A stretch of 6,012 nt of DNA, taken from positions 1 through 6,012 of the forward strand of contig CALKYL010000020.1 of the NCBI GenBank assembly GCA_938003515.1, given 5' to 3'. Positions 1 to 5,816 of the stretch are shown here, piece by piece (position 1 is the stretch's first letter; each line of letters opens with the position of its first letter). The DNA is from an uncultured bacterium. GTDB lineage: Bacteria > Planctomycetota > UBA1135 > UBA2386. Both the position numbers and the translations under genes were made by a program. Under the pieces are notes generated by a model. It saw only the letters and a list, made by a program, of their open reading frames with translations. It did not search any database and was not told the DNA's origin.

Positions 1-1417
1 GCTGAGCGTGTTCGCGCGGGCCTGCACGCTGATCAGCGCGCTCGCCTTCGGGCGCGCGTTCCGGCTGCCGGATCTGCTGCAGCTGCCCGGGCTGTTCGAC
101 GCCTGGTTCAACGCCGACCCGCCCTGGGTGCGCTGGTGCTGGCTGATCGGCGGGGTGCTGGTGCTGCTGCTGGTGCACTGGGTGACCGCGCGCGCCTTCC
201 GCGCGCTGAGCGAACCCGCGCGGCGGCCGGTCGTCGCCGGCCGGATGCTGGTCGCGCTCCAGGCCGTCGTGTTCGCCGGTCTGGCTGCGCCGTCGGCGCG
301 TGCGGACCACGCGAGCGCCCGGGCGTTCCACGCGTCGTCGCTGTCGCCGCTGGGCTACGAGGCCGTGCGCAGCGTGCGACTCTGGATCGACCCGGAGCTG
401 TCCTTGCGGCCGATGCGCGAGGAGCTGGCGCGTGGCGAGCGGCGCATGGCGACCGTGCCCACCGGGCTCGAGCGGCTCGGCGGCGCCGACGTGCACGTGT
501 TGGTGGTCGAGTCCTACGGTCGCATGGCGCTGCGACACCCGGCGCTCGCGGAGCACGTGCACGCGCTGTGGGCGGAGCTGCGCGACCGGATCGCCGCGGC
601 GGGCTGGGCGGCGCGCAGCGCGGCGTTCCAGCCGTCGGTGCTCGGCGGCGCGTCCGGCCTCGCGCACGCGGAGCTCCTGACCGGCGTGCGCGTCGGCGAG
701 GAGCGGGCGCGCGAACTCCTGATGGCGAGCGACCTCGCGCCGCTGCCCCGGCGGTTCCGCGCCGCCGGCTACCACACGGTCGAGGTGCTGCCGGAGATGC
801 CGTGGCACTGGGTCGAAGGGGACGCCTTCTACGGCTTCGACCGCTCGGTCGTGCAGGAGGACTTCGGCTACGGCGGCTTCGCCTACCACTTCGGCCTGAT
901 GCCGGACCAGTTCGCGCTGCACTGGACGTCGGCGAACGTGGTCGAGCCGGCGACGCGGCCGCTGTTCGTCGTCTACGTCGGTGTGTCGAGCCACGCACCG
1001 TGGTCCTTCGTGCCCCCGCTGGTCGAGGACTGGCGCATCGACGCGCGGACGTTCGCCGCACCGCCGGCGACGCGACACCCGATCGGCTACGAGAACATGC
1101 TGACCGATCCCCGCGCGCTGCCCGCCTACCGGGACGCGCTCGACTACGCGCTGCGGGCCGCCGTCGGCTACGCCCTGCGCCTGCCGCGGCGCTCGATCGT
1201 CGTCGTGCTCGGCGACCATCAGCCGGCGTTCGCGCGGTCGTTCGAGCCCGTCGACCTGTCGTTCGACGTGCCGCTGCACGTGCTCGCCAGCGACCCCGCG
1301 CTGCTCGAACCGCTCGACGGCACGGGCTTCGTCGACGGGCTGATCGTGCCGGAGTCGGTCTACGCGCCGCCGCTCGCCGAGTTCGCGCCGCTGTTCCTCG
1401 GCGCCTGGTCCAGGTAG
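1..1417 (+). CDS. Sulfatase / phosphoglycerol transferase-like membrane protein, 5'-truncated by the window edge
   Basis: This is a member of the alkaline-phosphatase/sulfatase superfamily, of the LtaS- or OpgB-like type that transfers or hydrolyses phospho-head groups at the outer face of the cytoplasmic membrane. Residue numbers count from the GTG at base 8. The frame is open to the window edge, so the true start and probably more membrane helices lie upstream. One strong hydrophobic helix spans about 43-59 and a weaker one about 77-94, followed by a soluble domain. The metal-site motif VESYG is at 167-171. The likely nucleophile region is GGASGLAH (213-220), where Ser216 sits at the position usually held by Thr or Ser. 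SSHAPW is at 327-332 and the metal-binding LGDHQP at 401-406. It ends with TAG at 1415-1417, three bases before the next ATG, so it is co-transcribed with it. The real substrate is unknown; the superfamily call is firm and the transferase role is inferred. Confidence 0.85.
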   Translation, partial: LSVFARACTLISALAFGRAFRLPDLLQLPGLFDAWFNADPPWVRWCWLIGGVLVLLLVHWVTARAFRALSEPARRPVVAGRMLVALQAVVFAGLAAPSARADHASARAFHASSLSPLGYEAVRSVRLWIDPELSLRPMREELARGERRMATVPTGLERLGGADVHVLVVESYGRMALRHPALAEHVHALWAELRDRIAAAGWAARSAAFQPSVLGGASGLAHAELLTGVRVGEERARELLMASDLAPLPRRFRAAGYHTVEVLPEMPWHWVEGDAFYGFDRSVVQEDFGYGGFAYHFGLMPDQFALHWTSANVVEPATRPLFVVYVGVSSHAPWSFVPPLVEDWRIDARTFAAPPATRHPIGYENMLTDPRALPAYRDALDYALRAAVGYALRLPRRSIVVVLGDHQPAFARSFEPVDLSFDVPLHVLASDPALLEPLDGTGFVDGLIVPESVYAPPLAEFAPLFLGAWSR

Positions 1418-1420
1418 CCG

Positions 1421-2722
1421 ATGCGCGCCGTCGCCGTATCCGTCACCGTCGTCTGGGCCTACCGCCGCACCGGCAAGTTCGCGCTGCACGTGCTGACCGG
1501 CGCGCTCGAGAGCGATCCGCGGACACGCGAGGTGCCGATCGAGTTCGCCAACGGCGTCGCCGCCGTGGCGGCGGCCGTGCGCAGCCACCGCGCCCAGGGC
1601 CGCCGCGTGATCGTCGGCTGGTCGTTCTATTCGCCGGACTACGTGCAGCTCGCCGAAGAACTGGACGCGGTGCGCGCGAGCGTCGCCGACCCGGAGGTCG
1701 TGCACGTCGCCGGCGGCGTGCACGCGTCGGCCGAGCCCGAAGCCACGCTGCGGCGCGGCTTCGACCTCGTTGCGGTCGGCGAGGGAGAGCGCGTGATCAT
1801 CGACCTCGTGCTGGCGTTGGCCGCCGGCGAGGACCCAGCGTCGGTCCGCGGCGTCGCCGCGCTGCGGGACGGCGTCGTGCGGCGCAGCGGCCGCGCCGAA
1901 CGGCTGGAGCTCGACGCGTTCCCGCCGTTCGGCCCGGCGCACGGCCGCTACGGCCCGATCGAGATCACGCGCGGTTGCGTCTACGCGTGCCGCTTCTGCC
2001 AGACGCCGTACTTCGCCGGCGCGAGCTTCCGCCACCGCTCGGTCGACAACGTGCGCGAGTGGGTGCGTTTCGTCGTGCGGCGCGGCTTCCGCGACCTCCG
2101 CTTCCTGACGCCGACCTCGCTCAGCTACGGCACCCGGACGGCGGAGCCGGACCTCGCGGCCGTCGAGGCGCTGCTCGCTGGCGTGCGCGAGGACATCGGC
2201 CCCGACCGCCGCCTTTGGTTCGGCACGTTCCCGAGCGAAGTGCGCCCCGAGCACGTGACGCCGGCGGCGCTCGCGCTGCTGCGCCGCCACGTCGACAACC
2301 GGGCGCTGATCGTCGGCGGCCAGTCGGGCAGCGACCGCGTATTGGCCGCGAGCGCGCGCGGCCACGACGCCGCGACCGTCGAGCGCGCCGCCGCGCTGTG
2401 CGTCGAGCACGGCTTCGTGCCGCACGTCGACTTCCTGTTCGGCATGCCCGGGGAGGGCCCTGAGGACGTGGACCTGACGCTCGCGCTGATGGACCGGCTG
2501 GTCGCGCGCGGCGCCAAGGTGCACGGCCACACGTTCCTGCCGTTGCCCGGCACCCCGTTCCGCCGCGCCGCGCCCGGCACGCTGACGCCGGCCGTGCGTC
2601 GGCGGCTGCGAAATCTCGCGTCGGAGGGGCGGCTCTACGGCCAGTGGGAGCAGCAGGAGCGCACCGCGCAGGCGCTCGCGGCGGCGCGCGAGACTGGAAA
2701 CGATCCGGCCGACGGCCGATGA
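1421..2722 (+). CDS. Radical SAM protein with N-terminal B12-binding-like domain, MJ_1487 family
   Basis: This complete protein of 433 residues should bind a [4Fe-4S] cluster and S-adenosylmethionine to start radical chemistry; its substrate is unknown. Residues 1 to about 160 form a Rossmann-like cobalamin-binding-type domain, with AGGVHAS at 97-103 and VGEGE at 119-123. The usual DxHxxG cobalt-ligand motif is not visible, so cobalamin may bind base-off without a His ligand or not at all. The radical SAM cluster motif CxxxCxxC is Cys186, Cys190 and Cys193, within EITRGCVYACRFCQTP. The downstream segments FLTPTSLSYG (228-237), FGTFPSEVRPE (267-277) and GGQSGS (299-304) resemble the archaeal and bacterial MJ_1487 family. 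The ATG follows the upstream stop by three bases, with a weak AGGT ahead of it. The gene ends in TGA, 7 bases before the selenoprotein gene. Family call from remembered motifs. Confidence 0.9.
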   Translation: MRAVAVSVTVVWAYRRTGKFALHVLTGALESDPRTREVPIEFANGVAAVAAAVRSHRAQGRRVIVGWSFYSPDYVQLAEELDAVRASVADPEVVHVAGGVHASAEPEATLRRGFDLVAVGEGERVIIDLVLALAAGEDPASVRGVAALRDGVVRRSGRAERLELDAFPPFGPAHGRYGPIEITRGCVYACRFCQTPYFAGASFRHRSVDNVREWVRFVVRRGFRDLRFLTPTSLSYGTRTAEPDLAAVEALLAGVREDIGPDRRLWFGTFPSEVRPEHVTPAALALLRRHVDNRALIVGGQSGSDRVLAASARGHDAATVERAAALCVEHGFVPHVDFLFGMPGEGPEDVDLTLALMDRLVARGAKVHGHTFLPLPGTPFRRAAPGTLTPAVRRRLRNLASEGRLYGQWEQQERTAQALAAARETGNDPADGR

Positions 2723-2729
2723 CGAATCC

Positions 2730-2990
2730 ATGGACGTCTTGATCCGACACTGCACCTCTTGAGGCTTCGGTCCACGGGCGGCGGGTCTCGCCGCCTACAT
2801 CGAGGACGAACTCGACGTGGCGGTCCGGCGCGAGCGCGGTCGGCTCGGCCAGTTCGACGTACTCGTCGACGGCCACGTCGTCGCGTCGCGCGGCGGACTC
2901 CTGCGGCGGGCGCTCGGCGGCGGGTTCCCGGACCCGGAAGAGGTCGTGGCGGCCATCGAAGCGCGCCGGCGCGCGCGACCGTCCGGCTGA
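2730..2990 (+). CDS. Selenoprotein of the SelW/SelT/SelH (Rdx) family; in-frame TGA at 2760-2762 read as selenocysteine
   Basis: Read through one TGA, this ATG frame gives 86 residues with a second TGA as the real stop at 2988-2990. The N-terminus is a short beta strand (MDVLIRH), then Cys8-Thr-Ser-Sec11-Gly-Phe-Gly-Pro-Arg-Ala. This is the CxxU redox motif at the beta1-alpha1 junction that defines Rdx thioredoxin-fold selenoproteins. It continues with an amphipathic helix (AAGLAAYIEDEL), then the strand pair GQFDVLVDGHVVASR around residues 40-54, then FPDPEEVVAAI (about 66-76), all in the order expected for SelW-like proteins of 75-95 residues. The homology lies on both sides of the TGA in one frame, which argues against a true stop. 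The family is thought to act as thiol oxidoreductases; the bacterial substrate is unknown. No clear Shine-Dalgarno is seen, and the 7-base gap to the radical SAM gene suggests coupling. Ordinary gene calling would skip it or start at GTG 2817. Confidence 0.9.
2776..2796 (+). promoter_or_regulatory. Putative bacterial SECIS element directing selenocysteine insertion at the TGA at 2760-2762
   Basis: The arms GGCGGCG (2777-2783) and CGCCGCC (2789-2795) pair perfectly over 7 bp and enclose the five-base loop GGTCT (2784-2788). A G-U pair (2776 with 2796) can extend the stem. The stem begins 14 bases and the loop 21 bases after the TGA. This fits the bacterial model, in which SelB recognises a hairpin inside the coding region just downstream of UGA with G and U exposed in a small loop. 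The loop is the same as the GGUCU apical sequence I remember from E. coli fdhF. A chance hairpin is common in DNA this GC-rich, so the position, loop sequence and CxxU context carry the call. Confidence 0.78.
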
Positions 2991-2991
2991 A

Positions 2992-3008
2992 CGCCGCGGT
3001 CAGCGGCG
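2992..3008. terminator. Possible short hairpin between convergent genes, without a T-tract
   Basis: CGCCGC (2992-2997) pairs with GCGGCG (3003-3008) around the loop GGTCA. It lies in the nine-base gap between the selenoprotein stop and the minus-strand membrane gene, and overlaps that gene's stop codon at 3000-3002. There is no T-run on either side, so it is at best a weak, bidirectional termination aid, and it may be chance in GC-rich sequence. Confidence 0.22.
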
Positions 3009-3437
3009 CAGCAGCAGGTAGGCGAGCAGCGCGCCGCCGAGGATCGCGGCGATCTCGACCAACGTGGCCAGCAGATACAGGAGCTTCTGGCCGACCGACA
3101 GGTCCTCGGTCGGCGCGCGCGCAGCCAGGCTGGCGGCCTGCCGCGCGGCCCACCAACCCGGCAGGAACGCGAACGGCATGGCCCCGGCGACGACGGCGAT
3201 CCACGTGTCCCAGCGCTCCTCGAACAGCGCGATGCCGGTGATCATCAGCACCGTCGCGATCGCCGCGTAGACGGCCCCGAACGCGAGGTATTCGCCGAGG
3301 CTCCGCAGCTGCGACGAGACCTTGCCGCAGGCGCTGCACGCGATCGGCACCAGGTTCGGGCGCGGGCTGCCCATGGCGGCGTAGACGCGGGTCAGCGGGT
3401 TGCTCGCGCCGCACAGGACGCAGGTGGCGTGGGCCAT
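3000..3437 (-). CDS. Small zinc-ribbon membrane protein of unknown function
   Basis: I do not recognise a named family. The 145-residue product begins with a short cytosolic-looking zinc ribbon, Cys6-x2-Cys9 and Cys34-x2-Cys37 (CVLC ... CSAC), spaced as in a four-Cys zinc knuckle. Three hydrophobic segments follow, at about 51-71, 79-97 and 118-143, interrupted by FEERWD and by a charged loop around 106-116. The protein ends in two arginines. The ATG at 3437 was chosen because it lies just before the first Cys pair; the frame is open further upstream but with no helix or motif, and no clear Shine-Dalgarno was found. It is transcribed alone, convergent with the selenoprotein operon (9-base gap) and divergent from the next gene. 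It may be a membrane protein with a metal-stabilised head; no enzymatic residues are evident. Confidence 0.75.
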   Translation of the reverse strand: MAHATCVLCGASNPLTRVYAAMGSPRPNLVPIACSACGKVSSQLRSLGEYLAFGAVYAAIATVLMITGIALFEERWDTWIAVVAGAMPFAFLPGWWAARQAASLAARAPTEDLSVGQKLLYLLATLVEIAAILGGALLAYLLLRR

Positions 3438-3602
3438 GGCCGCGAGCAGGCCCGGGTGGTCGGCCCGAGTCAAGGCGGCGGCGGGCGCCGCGGCGCATTC
3501 CGTGGCAAGATGCGGTCGCCGAGTCCCCGGCGTCATCGACCGGCTGGCCCGTCGCCGGGCCCGGATCGGGCGGGCCGGGAACCGCGGCCGATGGCATCCG
3601 TC

Positions 3603-3606
3603 GGAG
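3603..3606 (+). promoter_or_regulatory. Ribosome binding site that decides the ATG start at 3616
   Basis: GGAG lies nine bases upstream of the ATG at 3616, a usable Shine-Dalgarno spacing. It supports starting the Tat-signal-like protein here rather than at the upstream in-frame start at 3400, which would add an Arg/Ala-rich stretch ahead of the signal sequence. Confidence 0.55.
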
Positions 3607-3615
3607 ACCCGCCGC

Positions 3616-4401
3616 ATGATCGACCGCCGCAAGCTGTTCTCGTTCGGGCTGGCGTCCGCCGGCCTGTGCACCACGCCGCGCTGGCTCGCCCGCTGGTTCG
3701 AACCGCAGGACCCCGAGGCCGTGAAGGACCCCGAGCAGGACCCCGGGCAGGATCCGCGCAGCCGCCAGCTCCGCGCCGCGTTGCGCACGGCGCAGCGCCA
3801 GGGCAAGCCGGTCCTGCTCTTCGTCGTCCCGGACGCGCAGCAGGGGGCGCAGGTCTGGAACCGCGGGAAGTGGTTCGGCGCGTTCCTGAACCACGGCGGC
3901 GACCTCGCGCTGCTCGAGGTCGCGCTGTGCGTCCCGGCCTGCGCGACGCTCGCGGAGCTGCGCGAGATCGCCGGCGCCGGACCGATCGCAGGCGATCCCG
4001 CGATCGTGCTCCTCGACGTCGGCGCCGACGGCGACGCGGCGAAGGTCACGCCGGTCCCGTGCGAGCTCGGCGACTACGGCGGCCAGGTCCGCGCGGACGA
4101 GACCTGGGACGACATGGTGGCGCGCCAGCGCCGCCACATCGAGGCGAAGCTGCGCGAGCTGACAGAGGAGCTCATGGCCGCGATGCACCGGCACGGGCAC
4201 AACCTCGCGGCGGCCGCCAAGGCCGTCGACGCGAGACTGACGGACACGGCGCGCGGCGCCCTCGACGACTGGTTCGCCGGCGGCACGGCGCCCGCGGACG
4301 CGACCCTCGTGCTGGCGGCCGCCGAGCCGGGCTGGTCGCGGATCGGGATCGCGACGCGATGCTCCGGACCCTCGTCGGCGCGATCGAGCGCCGGATCGTG
4401 A
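3616..4401 (+). CDS. Exported thioredoxin-fold-like protein with Tat-type signal; frame apparently broken near its C-terminus
   Basis: I recognise no named family. The N-terminus MIDRRKLFSFGLASAGLC has a twin arginine (Arg4-Arg5) and a short hydrophobic stretch, like a Tat signal, so the protein is probably exported. A Pro/Asp/Gln-rich linker follows (about 29-50, with repeated DPE and QDP units). Residues about 52-145 look like a thioredoxin-type fold: a helix, then the strand GKPVLLFVV, a helix, and later DPAIVLLDV. The usual CxxC is missing (PDAQQGAQVW instead), while Cys105 and Cys109 form CVPAC further on. Residues about 163-220 are charged helix (ARQRRHIEAKLRELTEEL). In this frame the last 20 or so residues turn into low-quality Ser/Ala/Arg sequence ending at TGA 4399-4401, while good coding sequence continues in the -1 frame to 4565. 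The intact product would probably be about 315 residues. Confidence 0.7.
   Translation: MIDRRKLFSFGLASAGLCTTPRWLARWFEPQDPEAVKDPEQDPGQDPRSRQLRAALRTAQRQGKPVLLFVVPDAQQGAQVWNRGKWFGAFLNHGGDLALLEVALCVPACATLAELREIAGAGPIAGDPAIVLLDVGADGDAAKVTPVPCELGDYGGQVRADETWDDMVARQRRHIEAKLRELTEELMAAMHRHGHNLAAAAKAVDARLTDTARGALDDWFAGGTAPADATLVLAAAEPGWSRIGIATRCSGPSSARSSAGS
4329..4331 (+). other. Likely frameshift site, a base lost in a G run
   Basis: Coding quality moves from the frame of the ATG at 3616 to the frame ending at 4565 somewhere between about 4320 and 4350. One extra G in GGG at 4329-4331 would join the two smoothly as AEPGLVADRDRDAMLRTL. This could be a sequencing or assembly error, a real mutation, or less likely a -1 recoding site; no classical slippery heptamer such as A-AAA-AAG is present. 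The exact base cannot be fixed from this sequence alone. Confidence 0.5.
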
Positions 4402-4565
4402 AGCAGGAGGTCGCCGGCGCGCGCTGGATGGTGCCCGGCGGCTGTGGTTCCGAACCCGAGACCCCGACGCCCGAGGAGAAGGAAGCCGGCGCCATGATCG
4501 CGTGCGGCATGGCGATGGTGCCGCCGCTCGCCGAGCGCTTCCTCTCCTTCTTCGCGCAGCGGTGA
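4359..4565 (+). CDS. C-terminal part of the preceding protein in the -1 frame (alternatively a separate 68-residue gene)
   Basis: From the ATG at 4359 this frame encodes 68 residues with strongly GC-biased third positions and a natural protein composition. It begins MLRTLVGAIERRIVKQE (helical), then ARWMVPGGCG with Cys29, an acidic Pro/Glu/Thr segment (SEPETPTPEEKE), then AMIACGMAMVPP with Cys49, and ends ERFLSFFAQR. Its TGA (4563-4565) overlaps the GTG start of the iron-enzyme gene in the form GTGA. That coupling indicates this frame, not the one ending at 4401, is the true end of the upstream gene. It is most easily read as the tail of the exported protein after a lost base. It could instead be a free-standing small protein with two Cys-Gly motifs, possibly a modification substrate for the enzyme that follows. 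No Shine-Dalgarno supports the internal ATG. Confidence 0.55.
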   Translation: MLRTLVGAIERRIVKQEVAGARWMVPGGCGSEPETPTPEEKEAGAMIACGMAMVPPLAERFLSFFAQR

Positions 4566-5452
4566 CCCCTGCGGTCGGCGTCACGCTGCAGCCGGACGAG
4601 GCCTACCTCGAGCTGCTGCAGCCGGTCTTCGACGACGTCGACTACTTCGAGGTCGCGCCGGAGACGACGTGGCGGCCCGCCACGCGCGACGACGCCTGGC
4701 AGCCGAACGGGTTCTGGCACGCCTTCCTCGCCGAGGGTCGCCGCCGCGACGCTTGGTTCGTCGCCCACGCCGTGCACGGCAGCCTCGGCACCGCGGATGC
4801 GCGCGACCGCCCTCGGCAGCAGCGCTGGCAGGCGCGGCTCGCGGCCGACCAGGAGCACTTCCGGTTCCGCTGGCTGACCGACCACCTCGGCGCCGCCGTG
4901 CTCGGCGAGCACCGGGTCGCGCTGCCGATCGCGCTGCCGACGACGGCAGAGGCCGCAAGCGTCGTGCGCGAACGGCGCGTCGCGCTGCAGCGCGTCGTGC
5001 CGGATGTCGGCTTCGAGAACAGCGCGTTCTACTTCGTGCTGGGCGACTGGCTCGACGAACCGGCGTGGTATCGCTCGATCCTGGCGGCGCCGCGCACCCA
5101 CCTGCTGCTCGACCTGCACAACGTGCACACGATGGCGCAGAACCTCGGCGCCGATCCGTTCGCGTGGCTCGCGCGCCTCGACGCATCGCGCGTCGTCGAG
5201 ATCCACCTGTCGGGCGGCGCCGACAGCCCGCCGGGCTGGCTGCCCGACGGGCGCTCGCTGCGGCTGGACAGCCACGACCACGCGGTGCCCGAAGCGGTCT
5301 GGCGGCTGTTCGAGCACGTGCTGCCGCGCTGCGCCAACCTGCGCGGCGTCACGCTCGAACGCATGGAGGGCACGGTCGCGACGGCCGACGTGCCGGTCGT
5401 GCACGACGAGGTGCGTCGTATCCGTCGGATCGTGGAGAGCGAGCGTGGCTGA
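4562..5452 (+). CDS. DUF692 / MNIO-type multinuclear non-heme iron enzyme
   Basis: This 296-residue protein has the TIM-barrel pattern of the DUF692 (MNIO) family, whose characterised members (MbnB, TglH) use two or three iron atoms and oxygen to modify cysteine or other residues in peptides. Visible landmarks: VDYFEVAPE (26-34); AHAVHGSLGTAD (68-79), matching the family's LHGVGLSLG segment, with His69; TDH (106-108); ENSAFY (152-157); LLLDLHNVHTMAQNLGADPF (181-200), matching the LLLDVNN region; EIHLSGG (213-219); DSHDHAVP (236-243); and TLERMEG (264-270). Departures include His186 where Asn is usual and LERME where an acidic metal-site motif is expected, so this is a divergent branch. I chose GTG 4562 because it gives the family length and begins right at the barrel (TPAVGVTLQP). 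An ATG at 4502 would add shadow sequence of the upstream gene. It overlaps the upstream stop (GTGA) and the next gene by 8 bases. Confidence 0.82.
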   Translation: MTPAVGVTLQPDEAYLELLQPVFDDVDYFEVAPETTWRPATRDDAWQPNGFWHAFLAEGRRRDAWFVAHAVHGSLGTADARDRPRQQRWQARLAADQEHFRFRWLTDHLGAAVLGEHRVALPIALPTTAEAASVVRERRVALQRVVPDVGFENSAFYFVLGDWLDEPAWYRSILAAPRTHLLLDLHNVHTMAQNLGADPFAWLARLDASRVVEIHLSGGADSPPGWLPDGRSLRLDSHDHAVPEAVWRLFEHVLPRCANLRGVTLERMEGTVATADVPVVHDEVRRIRRIVESERG

Positions 5453-5759
5453 CCTCGCCGCGCTGCAGCAGCGCCTCGGCGCCGTGCTGTGCGCGCCCGA
5501 CCCGGTCGCGGCGTGGCGCGAACGGCTGCCGGAGCTGGCCCTCGACGAGGCGGGTCTGCGCGTCGCCGCGCTGCTGGTCGCGAAGCTGCGCTTCGAGCGG
5601 CTGATGAGCGCGTCGCGCGACGCGCGCGAGTGGTTCGCCCGCGATGCGCAGGCGTTCACCGAGGCCTTCCGTCGCTACCACCACGAGGTGCCGCCGCCGG
5701 CGCTGGATCCGTGGGGCGAGACGGACGTGTTCGCGCGGTGGTGCGAGCGCACGGGCTGA
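5445..5759 (+). CDS. Small MNIO-partner-like protein (DUF2063-like)
   Basis: This 104-residue helical protein overlaps the end of the iron-enzyme gene by 8 bases, starting at the GTG at 5445 and ending in TGA at 5757-5759. It starts VADLAALQQRLGAVLCAPDP, has a helix-rich middle (ALLVAKLRFERLM) and a FTEAFRRYHHEVPPP segment (about 70-84), then DPWGETDVFARWCERTG. The LQxxL opening and the F..AFxxYH..PP block resemble the N-terminal part of DUF2063-type proteins, which commonly sit beside DUF692 enzymes and in known systems help bind the peptide substrate. It is shorter than typical members. The tight overlap suggests a stoichiometric complex with the enzyme. The family assignment rests on motif memory and position; the alternative is a hypothetical protein of unknown role. 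Confidence 0.65.
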   Translation: MADLAALQQRLGAVLCAPDPVAAWRERLPELALDEAGLRVAALLVAKLRFERLMSASRDAREWFARDAQAFTEAFRRYHHEVPPPALDPWGETDVFARWCERTG

Positions 5760-5816
5760 GCGCGATCGCGACGGCGGTGCGGCCGTGGCGTCCCTCGCGC
5801 CGGGAGCCCCGATCGA

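Noticed and set aside
136..2463. Plus-strand open frame of 775 codons across the first two genes
   Set aside because: An Arg/Ala-rich shadow frame; the sulfatase and radical SAM motifs lie in other frames.
2760..2762. TGA as a nonsense mutation making a pseudogene
   Set aside because: It falls exactly at the U of CxxU in a SelW-like protein, the rest of the frame is intact with its own stop, and a SECIS-like hairpin follows.
2817..2990. Short gene starting at GTG 2817
   Set aside because: It would be the truncated remainder of the selenoprotein and lacks the first strand and the redox motif.
3438..3480. TTGACT on the minus strand as a -35 box for the membrane protein gene
   Set aside because: The hexamer 17 bases downstream (CCTGCT) is a poor -10 and would lie almost on the start codon.
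3503..3511. TGG-CAAGAT as an extended -10 promoter for the gene at 3616
   Set aside because: Only three of six bases match the -10 consensus and no -35 sits at a proper distance; too weak to call.
4502..4561. ATG 4502 as the start of the DUF692 gene
   Set aside because: The extra residues are Arg/Ala-rich shadow of the upstream gene's frame; GTG 4562 fits the family and overlaps the stop.
2635..4584. Long minus-strand open frame of 649 codons
   Set aside because: Low-complexity Arg/Ala/Gly-rich product lying opposite well-supported genes; typical of antisense frames in GC-rich DNA.
4172..5659. Minus-strand open frame of 495 codons
   Set aside because: It is antisense to the DUF692 operon, which has clear family motifs; its own product shows none.
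5771..5786. ACGGC ... GCCGT hairpin as a terminator between the partner gene and ychF
   Set aside because: Only five base pairs with no T-tract; expected by chance in this composition.
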